NCBI RefSeq assembly: GCF_018687715.1
Contig: NC_056766.1
Span: 13,106,501-13,170,500 of the forward strand
From: Carya illinoinensis
Lineage: Eukaryota > Streptophyta > Magnoliopsida > Fagales > Juglandaceae
Reading direction: 5' to 3'
Length of the DNA stretch: 64,000 nucleotides
Every line of letters starts with the position of its first letter. Position 1 is the stretch's first letter. Shown piece by piece: positions 1 to 10,639 of the stretch. The notes below the pieces were generated by a model that was not told the DNA's origin, did not search any database, and saw only the letters and a list, made by a program, of their open reading frames with translations. Both the position numbers and the translations under genes were made by a program.

Positions 1-477
1 TCTGTATAGTTATAAACACAGTGGAAAAACATAAGGCAATCTAAAACTAAGTACTAGAAAATTCACATACAACTCAACAAAGTAGTCCTCCAAATAGTTA
101 ATATAGTCATCCGATTAGATAAATAACATATAGTTCCCAAGTCATCTCTCCTTAAGTGGGGTCGATCCTCCATACTCATATCCATCCTCTGCGACAAAGT
201 CTATGGTCCCGTAGAACAGTACCGTAGGTGGGAACACCATAATGAGATTTCACAATCTCAACAAGTAAAATCAAAGATTAACAACCAAAAATGCTAATAT
301 GAAAAATCATAGAATAACACCGAATACATGAAACGAGATTTGAGATTTATCCAAACTCATGTGTATATATAAATATATATTACATATATATATATTATAT
401 ATTATATATATTCTCATTTTACAAGGAATTTCATGGAGAAACCACTCATGTCAAAAATCACATTTCCAATTTGTAAA
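1..477 (-). repeat. Ty3/Gypsy LTR fragment, left half, split by a Sirevirus
   Basis: This stretch has no gene. It resembles the first part of the solo LTR at 48391-50701: both carry the run of short blocks around 'agtaccag', 'tctgcgacaaagtcta' and a genotype-like 'accataatgagattt' block. It is interrupted at 477 by the Sirevirus and resumes at 17750. The true LTR start lies upstream of the window. An AT dinucleotide tract occupies about 361-410. The minus orientation is inferred from the related LTRs, whose + strand starts look like the reverse of an LTR 3' end. The family assignment (Tekay/Del-like) is an inference. Confidence 0.55.
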
Positions 478-1138
478 TGAAAAAGCAGTGGTTCTACATG
501 ACACTACACTTAGAGGGGGTGAATAGGTGTAATCCAATTTTTATGGCCTTTTGAAAATTAGTCAAACAAGCAGTTAGTAAATGAATCAAATAACACAAAT
601 AATCAACACATGATTTTGATCACGGAGTGAAAACTCATTTGAAAAACATCTTCAAAATCTAAAACCACTCCTGGTGTAAGACACCACCTCAAATCTACTA
701 TGAAAATTTTAGTTCGTTACAACTAATTTAGAGACACTCACCAAACCTTTGTAGTAGCTAAACTTGGCCTGTAACACCACGAGTGACCTACTCTATCTCT
801 ACACGTATGTAGTGTCGGAACTTCGACCTTCCTATAGCTTCCCACGAGAACCTCTTGATCTTTACATCAACAGCAGCTCCGAACTCTTCCAACCAACAAA
901 TATGTCCACTTCAATGGACTCATGTAAGAGTTGATTTCGAGTATGTTGTGGTGGAGAAGTGTTTATCCAAGAAAGAATCAACCAAATGGGGGAGAGGTTG
1001 CTCTAAGAAGTTCTTGGAGGCCCTTAGGGTTTTTGCTCTGATTCTCCACACTTGGAACATAAGTTAAGCTGTTCTATTTATAGTTCCAACCAAATGAGGC
1101 GCTTCAAAATCCTAAATTGTAAGTGATCTGGAACATTG
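478..1138 (-). repeat. Sirevirus 1 3' LTR, first part (interrupted)
   Basis: It starts TGAAAAAGCA and aligns to 16786-17452 of the other LTR. It carries the 'agagggggtgaatagg' block near its outer end, and a TATA box read on the minus strand (tatttata at about 1074-1081). It is cut at 1138 by the CRM-like element, whose TSD CATTG is at 1134-1138. The LTR resumes at 8199. No gene is present; a small ORF at 855-1067 falls entirely within LTR sequence. Confidence 0.92.
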
Positions 1139-1953
1139 TGATGTGAACCCCAATAGACTTGCTTTGAGACCCAACAACAATACTGGAAAAATAACCCCAA
1201 GAAAGCCAAACTCAGGTATATGGATGGAGAATCTAGACCCGATGAGAACTCGTTCAAAGAACCTAGATTATATCAAAATCTAGACCCATTGAAGAACCCG
1301 TCTCAAGAACCTAGATTACAAAGAAAGAACGCTACAAAGGTTTTGATTTACCTTTGATAAGTTCAGAAGTTCAAGAAGAACAAGAGGAGATAACTCAACT
1401 CTCAATCACAATTCCATATAGTCTGCCTCTCAAATGAGGTTACAAGTGGTTTAAATAGACAATCCCCAAAAACCCTAAGTAAACAATGCGTCGGGTACTG
1501 TAGCGTGAACAGTGCCATACGCCGCGCTACAGTTACTTCTGAAACCCTAGTAAGACATAAAATTTTAACTTTCCAAATAAACCCTTGGCCAAAAATACAA
1601 GGCCTTCCCAAAAATAACCCTAGTCCATTAGAAATAAGACATACGTGGGCCAAGCATCCTCAAACCCACTTCTTCTAAACTAATAATAAAATACCGTTAA
1701 ACAAATTGAAAGCCTTAACAACAATAGGCCCAATCTCTAAGTCATGTCTTCCATAGCTTGTATCAAGTGGATCAAAACTGGTTCTTTTTCCTTGAAGCCC
1801 ATCTTGAGTGTTGGGCTCTTCCTAGCTTCATCCCAAGTGGATTGCACCAATCCTTGCATTGCTTCCTTGATCTTCTTGGCTCTTGATCTTGTAATTGGCC
1901 CATCTGAAATTTGCAAGGGATCTTTAAGGGTAGCTCCACCTTGGTTCCCATCA
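1139..1953 (-). repeat. CRM-like element 3' LTR
   Basis: This is an 815-bp direct repeat of 7379-8193 at a constant offset of 6,240 bp. The differences I can see are at about 1287, 1332, 1537, 1664 and 1907. Its inner 217 bp (1737-1953) encode the C-terminal tail of the integrase, ending in a basic ITRSRAKKIKE segment and an MEDMT terminus. Confidence 0.96.
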
Positions 1954-4900
1954 TTCCCCCTCTTCTTAAAAGGATTCGACCTCGAATCTTCACCTACATC
2001 AAAAGGAGAAAGATCAGAAACATTGAAGGTAGCAGAAACATTATATTCACTTGGAAGATCCACTTTATATGCATTGTCATTAATTTTCTCAAGAATTTGG
2101 AAAGGTCCATCTCCTCGAGGATGCAACTTAGTCCGTCTATGTGCTGGGAATCTTTCTTTGCACATGTGAACCCAAACCCAATCTCCTGGTTCAAAGGTGA
2201 CACGCCGTCGCCCTTTATTGGCTTGGGAAGCAAACATTTCATTCTTTTGGGCAATTTGAAGCCGTACCCTCTCATGAAGTGACTTCACAAACTCTGCCTT
2301 CTTTTGTCCATCTAAGCTACTCCTGCCATCAATAGGCAAAGGCATCAAATCTAAAGGAGTAAGTGGATTAAAACCATAAACAATTTCAAAAGGAGAGTAT
2401 GAAGTAGTAGTATGCATGGTCCTATTATATGCAAACTCTATAAATGACAAACAATCCTCCCAACTCTTTAAATTCTTTTGAACAACAGTGCGTAAAAGCT
2501 GAGTTAAAGTCCTATTAATTACTTCAGTCTGACCATCAGTCTGTGGGTGACAAGTAGTGGAAAATAAGAGTTTAGTACCTAATTTTCCCCACAACACCTT
2601 CCAAAAGTAGCTAAGAAATTTAACATCCCTATCAGAAACAATACTCCTGGGCACACCATGGAGTCACACTATCTCTTTGAAAAACAAGTCAGCTATGCTT
2701 GTGGCATCATCTGTTTTATGGCATGGAATGAAATGTGCCATCTTGCTAAATCTATCCACAACCACAAAAATAGAATCTCTACCCCTTTTTGTCCTAGGCA
2801 GCCCCAAAACAAAGTCCATAGATATGTCTACCCATGGCTCACTAGGAACGGGTAAGGGTGTATATAACCCATGTGGCAAAACCTTAGATTTGGCCTTTCT
2901 ACATGTGATGCACCTGCTACAAATGCGATTGATGTCTCTTTTCATCTTAAGCCAAAAGAAATGTTCATGCAATATGTCTAAGGTTTTCTTGACACCAAAG
3001 TGTCCCATTAATCCCCCGCCATGTGCCTCACGCACCAATAACTCACGCATAGAACAACTAGGTACACACAGTTTATCTTCTTTAAACAAGTAACCATCAT
3101 GCTTGTAAAACTTACCAAATGCCGCCTTATCACATGCCATATACACATCAGAAAAGTCAACATCATCGGCATACATATCTTTCACATATTCAAACCCAAG
3201 CATTTTAGCACTCATAGAAGTAAGAAGCACATACCTCCGTGATAAAGCACCAACAACAATATTCTCCTTACCTTGCTTGTAACGGATGACATATGGAAAG
3301 GTCTCAATGTATTCCATCCATCTAGCATGCCTCTTATTCAACTTACCTTGACCCTTGAGATGCTTCAACGATTCATGATCGGTGTGGATCACAAATTCCC
3401 TAGGCCACAAGTAGTGCTGCCAAGTCTCTAATGCACGAACAAGAGCATAAAGTTCTTTGTCATAAGTAGGGTACTTCAGGGATGCCCCACTTAGCTTCTC
3501 ACTGAAGAAGGCAATCGGCCGCCTATCCTGCATCAAAACGGCTCCAATCCCTATTCCTGAGGCATCACATTCAATCTCAAAAGCTTTGTTAAAATCTGGT
3601 AATGCTAACACGGGTGCAGAGCACAACCTTTCCTTAATAGTGGCAAATGCATTCTCTTGATTAGCCCCCCAATGAAACCCAACATTCTTTTTAATGACTT
3701 CAGTGAGTGGTGCAGCAATGGTGCTAAAATCTTTAACAAAACGCCGATAAAAGCTAGCTAAACCATGAAAGCTTCTTACCTCAGTGACGCTCTTTGGTGT
3801 TGGCCACTCCTTAATGGCCTTGACTTTCTCTTCATCCACTTCAATACCCTTTGTACTAACAACATAACCAAGAAAAACAACTTCCTCCATACAAAAGGTA
3901 CATTTCTTGAAGTTAGCATACAACTTTTCACATCTCAATACATTAAACACATATCTCAAATGCTCAATATGCTCATTTAAGTCCTTGCTATACACTAGGA
4001 TATCATCAAAGTACACAACCACAAACTTGCCTATGAACGCACGTAGGACATGATTCATTAATCTCATGAAAGTACTGGGCGCATTTGTAAGTCCAAATGG
4101 CATAACCAACCATTCATAAAGCCCATACTTAGTCTTAAAAGCAGTTTTCCATTCATCACCCTCTTTCATTCTAATTTGATGGTACCCACTTTTAAGATCA
4201 ATTTTACTAAAAATACATGAGCCATGCAATTCATCGAGCATATCATTTAATCTAGGAATGGGATGGCGATACTTTACCGTGATATTATTAACCGCCCTGC
4301 AATCAATGCACATCCTCCACGTCTCATCCTTCTTAGGCACTATAAGCACTGGTACTGCACATGGGCTCATGCTCTCCCTCATGTACCCCTTGCTCATCAA
4401 ATCCTCAACTTGCCTCTGAAGCTCCTTTGTCTCATCTGGATTACTTCTATAAGCTGGTCGGTTTGGAATAGCAGCCCCGGGCACGAAATCAATCTGGTGC
4501 TCAATGCCTCTAATGGGTGGCAACTCATTAGGCATTTCCTCTGGGAATACATCCTCAAACTCCTGCAACAAAGAAACAGCCAAACTAGGAAGAGGTTGGT
4601 TAGTTTCATCAAGATTAAGATAAGACTCTTTATAGACAAGAAAAATCATAGGGCGATCTGCTAAGAAAGCTCTCTTAACCTCACTCTCTCTTGCATAGAA
4701 ACTCACTTTTGCCTTTCCTTTTCTCTCAGCAGACTCTTTTTCTTTTTCACTCTTTCTTTTTTGCTCAATCTCTTTTTCACTCTTTCTTTTTTTATCACTC
4801 TCATTTTCACTCTTTCTCTTTTGAGCAACCTCACTTTTCAGTTTCAGTTGGTCCTCATAGACCTGTCTTGGAGTTAAAGGAGCAAGCTTGGTTGTTTTGC

Positions 4901-6500
4901 CCTCCTTTACAAAGCTGTACATGTTTTTGAATCCATCATGTATCACTCTCCTATCATATTGCCATGGTCTCCCCAACAATATATGGCCAGCATGCATAGG
5001 CACAACATCACAAAGCACTTCATCTTGATACTTCCCAATGGAAAAAGTAACCAACACTTGTCTATCCACCCTAACCTCCCCACAATCATTCAACCACTGC
5101 AGCTTGTATGGTCGGGAGTGTTTCAAGGTAGGTAAATTCAATTTTTTAACTAATGTAGTGCTAGCAACATTAGTACAACTTCCCCCATCAATTATCATAC
5201 TACATACCTTGCCATTGATGTGGCATCTAGTATGGAAAATGTTCTCCCTTTGTTGCTCTGCTTCATCCATCTTAATTTGTGTGTTGAGAGCACACCTGGC
5301 AACAAGGGACTCACCTGTTACGGGGTATTCTACTCCATCATCATCACTAGCATCCTCCAACTCAGGTATCTCATCACGATCATCCTCACTTGCAGTCATC
5401 ACCTCCCCATTGTCACGCATAATCATCACACGTTTGTTTGGACATTGAGAAGCAATGTGGCCTGAACCCAAACACTTAAAGCATTTAATATCTCTATTTC
5501 TAGAAGGTTGGGATGCCAACTTGGGTTTGTTGCTAGTTCCTTCATCGTTTCCTTTAGGTGGTTCTGTCTTTGCCTTTGTTACAGCTCGATCATCTTTCTC
5601 CCACTTTGGTTTCCAAGGAGTGCTAAAAACTGAAGTGTACCTTGATGTCCCTTTCCTCTTTAATTGCCTCTCCACCTTCATAGCCATGTGCACCATGTCT
5701 TCTATTTCTACATAATGTTGTAACTCAACCACATTAGCTATCTCCCTATTCAAACCACACAAAAATCTAGCCATAGTGGCCTCCCTATCCTCCTCTACAT
5801 TCGCCCGTATCATAGCCACCTCCATCTCCTTATGGTAGTCCTCCACACTCCTAGACCCTTGTGTAAGATTTTGTAATTTCTGGTAGAGGTCCCTATAGTA
5901 GTGGCTAGGTACAAATCTCCGCCTCATGAGAGCTTTCAACTCTCCCCATGTCTCGACAGACCTCTCATAATTCCTCCTCCTATTGGTCACTAATTGATCC
6001 CACCAAATAATAGCATAATCAGTGAACTCAATTATTGCCAACTTCACTTTCTTCTCCTCTGAATAGTTATGATACTCAAAGATCAACTCTATCTTCTTCT
6101 CCCACTCTAAATAAGCTTCAGGGTCAGTTCTACCTTGGAAAGATGGTATTTTCATTTTGATGCTCTCAAGGTCCCTATCTACTCCATCACGACCCCGTGG
6201 GTTTCCCCTAAATCCTCTTTCACGCCTGACTCCTCTATGCCTACCCATCCCAACTTTAGAAATTAGATCTTCTTCATCCTCACCATCTCCTTCATCTTCA
6301 TACTCATGTTCTCTTCTAGGTTCACGTCTCCTCCTATCTCTCCCACCATGTAAATTTTTAATTACTTCATCATGTTGATCCATCCTATCTCTCACTTCTC
6401 CTAACATCATGTTCAATCGTTCAAACTGTTGTTGCATAGCCTGCAACATAAAGGAGTTATCTGCCATCCCCTTTGGTGATGAGTCACTTTTATGAGACAT
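1737..6500 (-). pseudogene. CRM-like Gypsy gag-pol polyprotein, one in-frame stop
   Basis: This is the gag-pol polyprotein that packages element RNA and provides protease, reverse transcriptase, RNase H and integrase. The frame is open from 6581, but the likely start is the Met at 6500 (MSHKSDSS). In order: gag, with a CCHC knuckle [14 protein letters not shown] near 5450-5490; protease, with DGGS in place of the usual DSG/DTG near 5190; RT, with YFDD near 4000; RNase H, with ECDASG near 3560; integrase HHCC zinc region (about 2910-3040); and the catalytic core. A single TGA at 2664-2666, where relatives have Arg (a CGA-to-TGA change), interrupts the integrase between its first Asp (in DFVLGLP context) and the second (SDRDVKF). 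Past it the same frame continues, including the DGQTEV glutamate, to 1737. No other stop or shift is visible, so the copy is nearly intact. Confidence 0.9.
1954..1967 (-). other. Polypurine tract of CRM-like element
   Basis: On the minus strand this reads AAGAAGAGGGGGAA, directly adjoining the 3' LTR. This is the expected place and composition for the plus-strand primer of reverse transcription. Confidence 0.85.
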
Positions 6501-6893
6501 CGTACGCGCTGCACACAAAAAAACTATTAGTGGAAAAGACCTCACACGCTCCCTTACGTGTTTACACTCGAATAATAGCACTCCACTCGTGTTTCACTCT
6601 TTATTGGCTTTTTTTCCGTTAATGATCTCACACTCTCTTGCCTTTTACCTCAAGAGTTTTCCCACTCAAGTTCTTTCAGAACTAATTGAACTAAATCAAG
6701 ACAATACAACCTTGTCTTATTCCAACTAGTAATTAGGTCCAAGAAACAAGAACAAGAGAAAACATTGAAAGAATAAAATGACACAAGACTTAAGGAAAGG
6801 ATACAAGGGAAAGAGTAATCACAAGACAATATATCAACTATAATGATATATGCAGCCCCTTTGAAATAAAATAAAAATTCGGATTTTTTTTTT

Positions 6894-6993
6894 CGATTTT
6901 TTTTTTCTTTTCCTTTCCTTTCTTTTCTTTTCTTTTCTTTTCTTTTCTTTTCCTTTCCTTTCTTTTCTTTTCTTTTCCTTTCTTTTCTTTTCT
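6894..6993. repeat. CTTTT-type pyrimidine microsatellite in the element leader
   Basis: About 100 bp of near-perfect TTTTC/TTTCC repeats lie in the untranslated leader between the 5' LTR and gag. On the coding strand this is a pure AAAAG-type purine tract. The surrounding 6582-7363 holds no gene; a second T-run lies at about 7271-7287. Confidence 0.9.
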
Positions 6994-7363
6994 CACTATT
7001 TCAGTCAAAAACAGCAATATTCAATTGCAACAATCAAACAACTGAATTCAAACACATAAAAATTGGCAAGGAAATAGAAGAGAATCAATGAAACGACATT
7101 CCAAGGAATTGACAAACTTAAAGATGCAAGAAACCCAGAACTTTCCAACCCTACAGATGCTGCAAATTTTGGCAGCCCACAAACAAGCAATTTAGCCACC
7201 TAATGTTGATAAACATGAAACCAAAATGATAGAGTAATCTGGCAGCCCTAGGAAAAACGAATTTCTGCACTTTTTTTTTTTTTTTTGCAACCCTAGAACA
7301 ATGAAACCCTAGAATTAAAGATGCAATAGATAAAAGATAGAATTACACCTGATTGGAAAACTT

Positions 7364-7376
7364 GCTCTGATTACCA
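7364..7376 (-). other. Primer binding site of CRM-like element (Met-type, one extra base)
   Basis: On the minus strand it reads TGGTAATCAGAGC, two bases inside the 5' LTR. The common plant initiator-Met PBS is TGGTATCAGAGC, so this copy has one inserted A. Position and match support a PBS; the exact tRNA is uncertain. Confidence 0.7.
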
Positions 7377-7378
7377 AA

Positions 7379-8193
7379 TGATGTGAACCCCAATAGACTT
7401 GCTTTGAGACCCAACAACAATACTGGAAAAATAACCCCAAGAAAGCCAAACTCAGGTATATGGATGGAGAATCTAGACCCGATGAGAACTCGTTCAAAGA
7501 ACCTAGATTATATCAAAATCTAGACCTATTGAAGAACCCGTCTCAAGAACCTAGATTACAAAGAAAGAACGCCACAAAGGTTTTGATTTACCTTTGATAA
7601 GTTCAGAAGTTCAAGAAGAACAAGAGGAGATAACTCAACTCTCAATCACAATTCCATATAGTCTGCCTCTCAAATGAGGTTACAAGTGGTTTAAATAGAC
7701 AATCCCCAAAAACCCTAAGTAAACAATGCGTCGGGTACTGTAGCGTGAACAGTGCCATACGCCGCGCTACAGTTACTTTTGAAACCCTAGTAAGACATAA
7801 AATTTTAACTTTCCAAATAAACCCTTGGCCAAAAATACAAGGCCTTCCCAAAAATAACCCTAGTCCATTAGAAATAAGACATACGTGGGCCAAGCATCCT
7901 CAAGCCCACTTCTTCTAAACTAATAATAAAATACCGTTAAACAAATTGAAAGCCTTAACAACAATAGGCCCAATCTCTAAGTCATGTCTTCCATAGCTTG
8001 TATCAAGTGGATCAAAACTGGTTCTTTTTCCTTGAAGCCCATCTTGAGTGTTGGGCTCTTCCTAGCTTCATCCCAAGTGGATTGCACCAATCCTTGCATT
8101 GCTTCCTTGATCTTCTTGGCTCTTGATCTTGTAATTGGCCCATCTGGAATTTGCAAGGGATCTTTAAGGGTAGCTCCACCTTGGTTCCCATCA
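7379..8193 (-). repeat. CRM-like element 5' LTR
   Basis: This is the 815-bp partner of 1139-1953. It carries the same integrase-tail reading frame (7977 to about 8193), which here is only LTR sequence, not an expressed gene. The outer end abuts the TSD CATTG at 8194-8198. Confidence 0.96.
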
Positions 8194-8198
8194 CATTG

Positions 8199-8544
8199 GC
8201 TCGAGCGAAGGTTGAGAGGCACAATCTGCTTGAGTTCGCTCGAGCTCACTGTCGAGCGAGTGTCGAGCGGTGCAATCTACTTGAGTTCGCTCGAGCTCAG
8301 TGTCGAGCTAGGGTCGAGCGGTGCAATTTGCTTGAGTTTGCTCGATCTTCCTGTTGAGCGAGGGTCGAGCGGTGCAATCTGCCTGAATTCGCTCGAGTGC
8401 CCTGTTGAGCGAGGGTCGAGCGAAGTCATCTGTTTTGACTAATAACGAGCACACTCCAAGCCTTTTCGCAACAACACTTATTACAACACTATTTTACACA
8501 GGCTTTCACAAAAACATGTCAATACATTCATTTTTCCCTCAACA
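8199..8544 (-). repeat. Sirevirus 1 3' LTR, second part, with 51-bp tandem repeats
   Basis: This is the continuation of the LTR after the nested element, ending ...CAACA at 8544. About 8222-8425 consists of four imperfect 51-bp units, each with a 'gcaatctgcttgag' start and 'tcgagcg' motifs. The other LTR (17452-17630) has about one unit fewer, which explains its shorter total length (959 against 1,007 bp). The unit is rich in CpG-bearing TCGAGCG motifs, unlike the AT-rich surroundings. Confidence 0.9.
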
Positions 8545-8958
8545 ATCTCCCCTTTTGGCATTTTTGTGACAAAACCTCTAACCTATACATATGACTTAAT
8601 CCTAGCACACCCATTACTAGATTCATATTCTTGAATACTTTGAAATATTTTTACAAGCACTTAGCAAATGGTTAAACGTACCCATACACATATGTACAAA
8701 AACGTGTTTGCAATTTACAAATCATAGTTCATGAATAGTCATGTCAAGTACAGGTTTCAGAAAATAAATATTTCATTAAGTAACAAATCAGAAATTAAAT
8801 TCAAGAACCATTAGTCAAACAACAGTAGCTAACATGAGATATAAATCAAAAGACACAACCAAAAGCTATTGTTCCCCCAAAAAAATGTGTTAGTAACACT
8901 GTGTTACTAAACAACTAACACTCCCCCTGAGTTAGTACTGTACTACTCCTCCTTTTTG
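8545..8958 (-). other. Sirevirus 1 polypurine-tract cluster
   Basis: The primary PPT adjoins the LTR at 8545-8557 (minus strand CAAAAGGGGAGAT). Two further purine tracts follow at 8921-8930 (TCAGGGGGAG on minus) and 8946-8957 (AAAAAGGAGGAG). Multiple PPTs before the 3' LTR are a reported Sirevirus trait. A perfect hairpin (9-bp arms 8890-8898 and 8902-8910, loop CTG) sits between them. No gene is present here. Confidence 0.75.
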
Positions 8959-9135
8959 TCACAACAGGCAAAGGGTCTCAATCATCACCATCGGCATCCT
9001 CATCATCCTCATTAAGCTGTCCTTAAGTACAATTCTAGGCTCCTGAGGAAGTAAAACGACTGACTGGGAGATTGCCAATCAGGTGATTAGACACGGTAAG
9101 GGCAAACCAGTCTGTATTTTGGAGGACCGATACAC

Positions 9136-9770
9136 CTAAAGAATAACCCGATATAGAAGACTTCCTAGATCAATGGAGACACCATTGATCAAGGCATATA
9201 CCAGAGTGGCACGGTCAAGATCCACATCACTATTATGACCAGTAGGATCTAAATTAGTGAGAACAATCTTACTGAGAATGAGGTGATCAGGTGTAAAACG
9301 AGCAGTCGAAATAGGGGTCGTCCCTTCCCAATTACTAGGCCAACCACAAAGACATCTAGCAATGACTTGTGGACTAGGAGGAGATGTTCGTGTATAGGGA
9401 AATATAGGATAGGACACAAGAGGGGCATTTAGCAGATCTGCTATCATGCCCGGAGTTACTAGGAAAACAACGTTTCGGAGACTGACCTCAAACGAGTCAT
9501 TAATAGACACGTCATGAATGTTGGAGTAAAACTCCCTAACCAACTCCACAGAAGGAGTGGGGTGACCAGTGGTTAATGTCTGCCATTGGCGAGACTCAAA
9601 AATGAGAGGAATGATAGTCTCGGTAAGCTCACCTGGAGACACTTCACGCTCGACTATGGGAGTACAATGAGAGAAATTCTAAGAATACAACTCCTGGGCT
9701 CGTGCATTACGGAAGTGGGCTTGAGCGGGTGCAGGGGGTTGTGGCGAGGACAAACATGTTGAGACATGGT
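9136..9770 (-). pseudogene. Sirevirus envelope-like / plant-transposon-domain protein, degenerate
   Basis: This is the extra gene found between pol and the 3' LTR in many Sireviruses. The literature calls it envelope-like; its function is unproven. The open part is 9136-9642 (168 codons). It has the recognisable VREFYSNIHD motif, then SLRNVVFLVTPGMIADLL, typical of the 'putative plant transposon protein' domain also seen in env-like ORFs. Upstream the same frame continues through FRNARAQELY, but is broken by a TAG near 9680, so the longest open Met (9642) is probably not the original start. Downstream of 9136 an acidic NEDDEDADGDD tail is recognisable only across further breaks. No clear transmembrane segment or signal peptide is visible. 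Confidence 0.7.
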
Positions 9771-9829
9771 TTTGGCTTAAGACAGAGTCAACGACGTTAG
9801 ACAAGGCTAAGGCAATGTGAAGACCTGAT

Positions 9830-10380
9830 GAATGCATGCCAACCATGCTGACACAACAATGCCAACCGACAATGCAAGACTCAGTGCATTACTATGTCAC
9901 TCTTCATTTTTCAAATCAATGATATATGCCTAGTCCAAACTGTCCCATATGCATGCCAATGCCAACTCATGTGCATGACCCACATGCATGCTAATGCCAA
10001 CCCATATGCATGACTCATGCCTCTTCTAAAATAAAACACCTTCAAACCTAATGCAATCTTAGTCAAACGATGTCCCAAACATAGGACAGACATGAAATAG
10101 GTATGGGAACAGTGCTATGCCAATGCATGATGAAAAAGAGAAAACAAACATCATTGAGGCATTTTACCAAACACTTGGAGTGCATCCAAGTGAGAAACTC
10201 GGGCAAAAAAACCATGGGAGTTTCAAAAGCCTCCTAAATACAATCAAACAAGTAGCCAACACTCCAAAGGAACAATTTCAAGAAAAACATTCAAAGACCC
10301 CAAAACCGAAATCCATATGGACAACACACAGAAATATCCCCAAAATAAAAGTACCAAATCACGAAAAAACAAAAGAGAAG
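9830..10380. other. Non-coding spacer with ATGCATG-rich short repeats
   Basis: About 9948-10017 holds two imperfect copies of a roughly 35-bp unit (atgcatgccaatgccaac type). Small ORFs on both strands (9911-10093, 10117-10443) show no recognisable domain and I do not call them genes. On the minus strand, AAG|GTAAAG at 10390/10389 looks like a splice donor, and TTTTATTTTAG ending at 10026 looks like an acceptor. Confidence 0.4.
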
Positions 10381-10515
10381 GGGCTTTACCTTGATTTGGA
10401 GGTGATTTCGGAAGAAAAAACAAGTGGAAACCAATTGATTTAGAGAGAAGAAGAAGCAACGCACGGGAGAAAGTAAAACAGAGAAATAGTGCTCTGTGGC
10501 TCGAGCGGTACTGGG

Positions 10516-10524
10516 TTTTTATAA
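10516..10524 (-). promoter_or_regulatory. Possible internal TATA box for the envelope-like gene
   Basis: On the minus strand TTATAAAAA is followed about 40 nt later by a CT-rich leader (10440-10490) leading toward the envelope-like region. The pattern (TATA, pyrimidine-rich leader, possible intron) looks like a plant pol II promoter inside the element. TCGAGCG motifs resembling the LTR repeats flank it (10499-10508, 10555-10575). This is an inference only; no transcript evidence is available. Confidence 0.35.
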
Positions 10525-10639
10525 CTGGAGTTCGCTCAAGCAAACTTAAAACCCTTGAGCGGCTGTCGAGCAATGGTTGAGTGAGACCACCAGAAATGCA
10601 TATTTTGCCTAGTTTTGAAACACACAACACTCACATGAC

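Larger units (their letters stand above)
1139..8193 (-). mobile_element. Young CRM-like Ty3/Gypsy retrotransposon nested in the Sirevirus LTR
   Basis: This is a complete 7,055-bp element with two 815-bp LTRs (1139-1953 and 7379-8193) starting TGATGTG and ending CCATCA. It is flanked by the TSD CATTG (1134-1138 and 8194-8198). I count five differences between the LTRs, all transitions, so it inserted recently. It reads on the minus strand: 5' LTR at right, PBS-like site 7364-7376, leader with a pyrimidine microsatellite, one gag-pol reading frame (6500 to 1737), PPT 1954-1967, then the 3' LTR. The coding frame runs 217 bp into the 3' LTR. This is a known trait of CRM-clade chromoviruses and is my main reason for that clade call. 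A chromodomain is not visible. Confidence 0.93.

Noticed and set aside
1402..1653. Open frame in both CRM-like LTRs (also 7642-7893)
   Set aside because: It lies wholly inside the LTR, has no recognisable domain, and is repeated only because the LTR is repeated.
7977..8249. Open frame resembling the integrase tail near the left of the Sirevirus internal region
   Set aside because: It is the 5' LTR copy of the integrase C-terminus read through into Sirevirus LTR sequence, not a separate gene.
10244..10630. 128-codon hydrophobic ORF on the minus strand
   Set aside because: It spans the putative TATA box and CT-rich leader; its Leu/Phe/Ser-rich make-up follows from pyrimidine-rich DNA.
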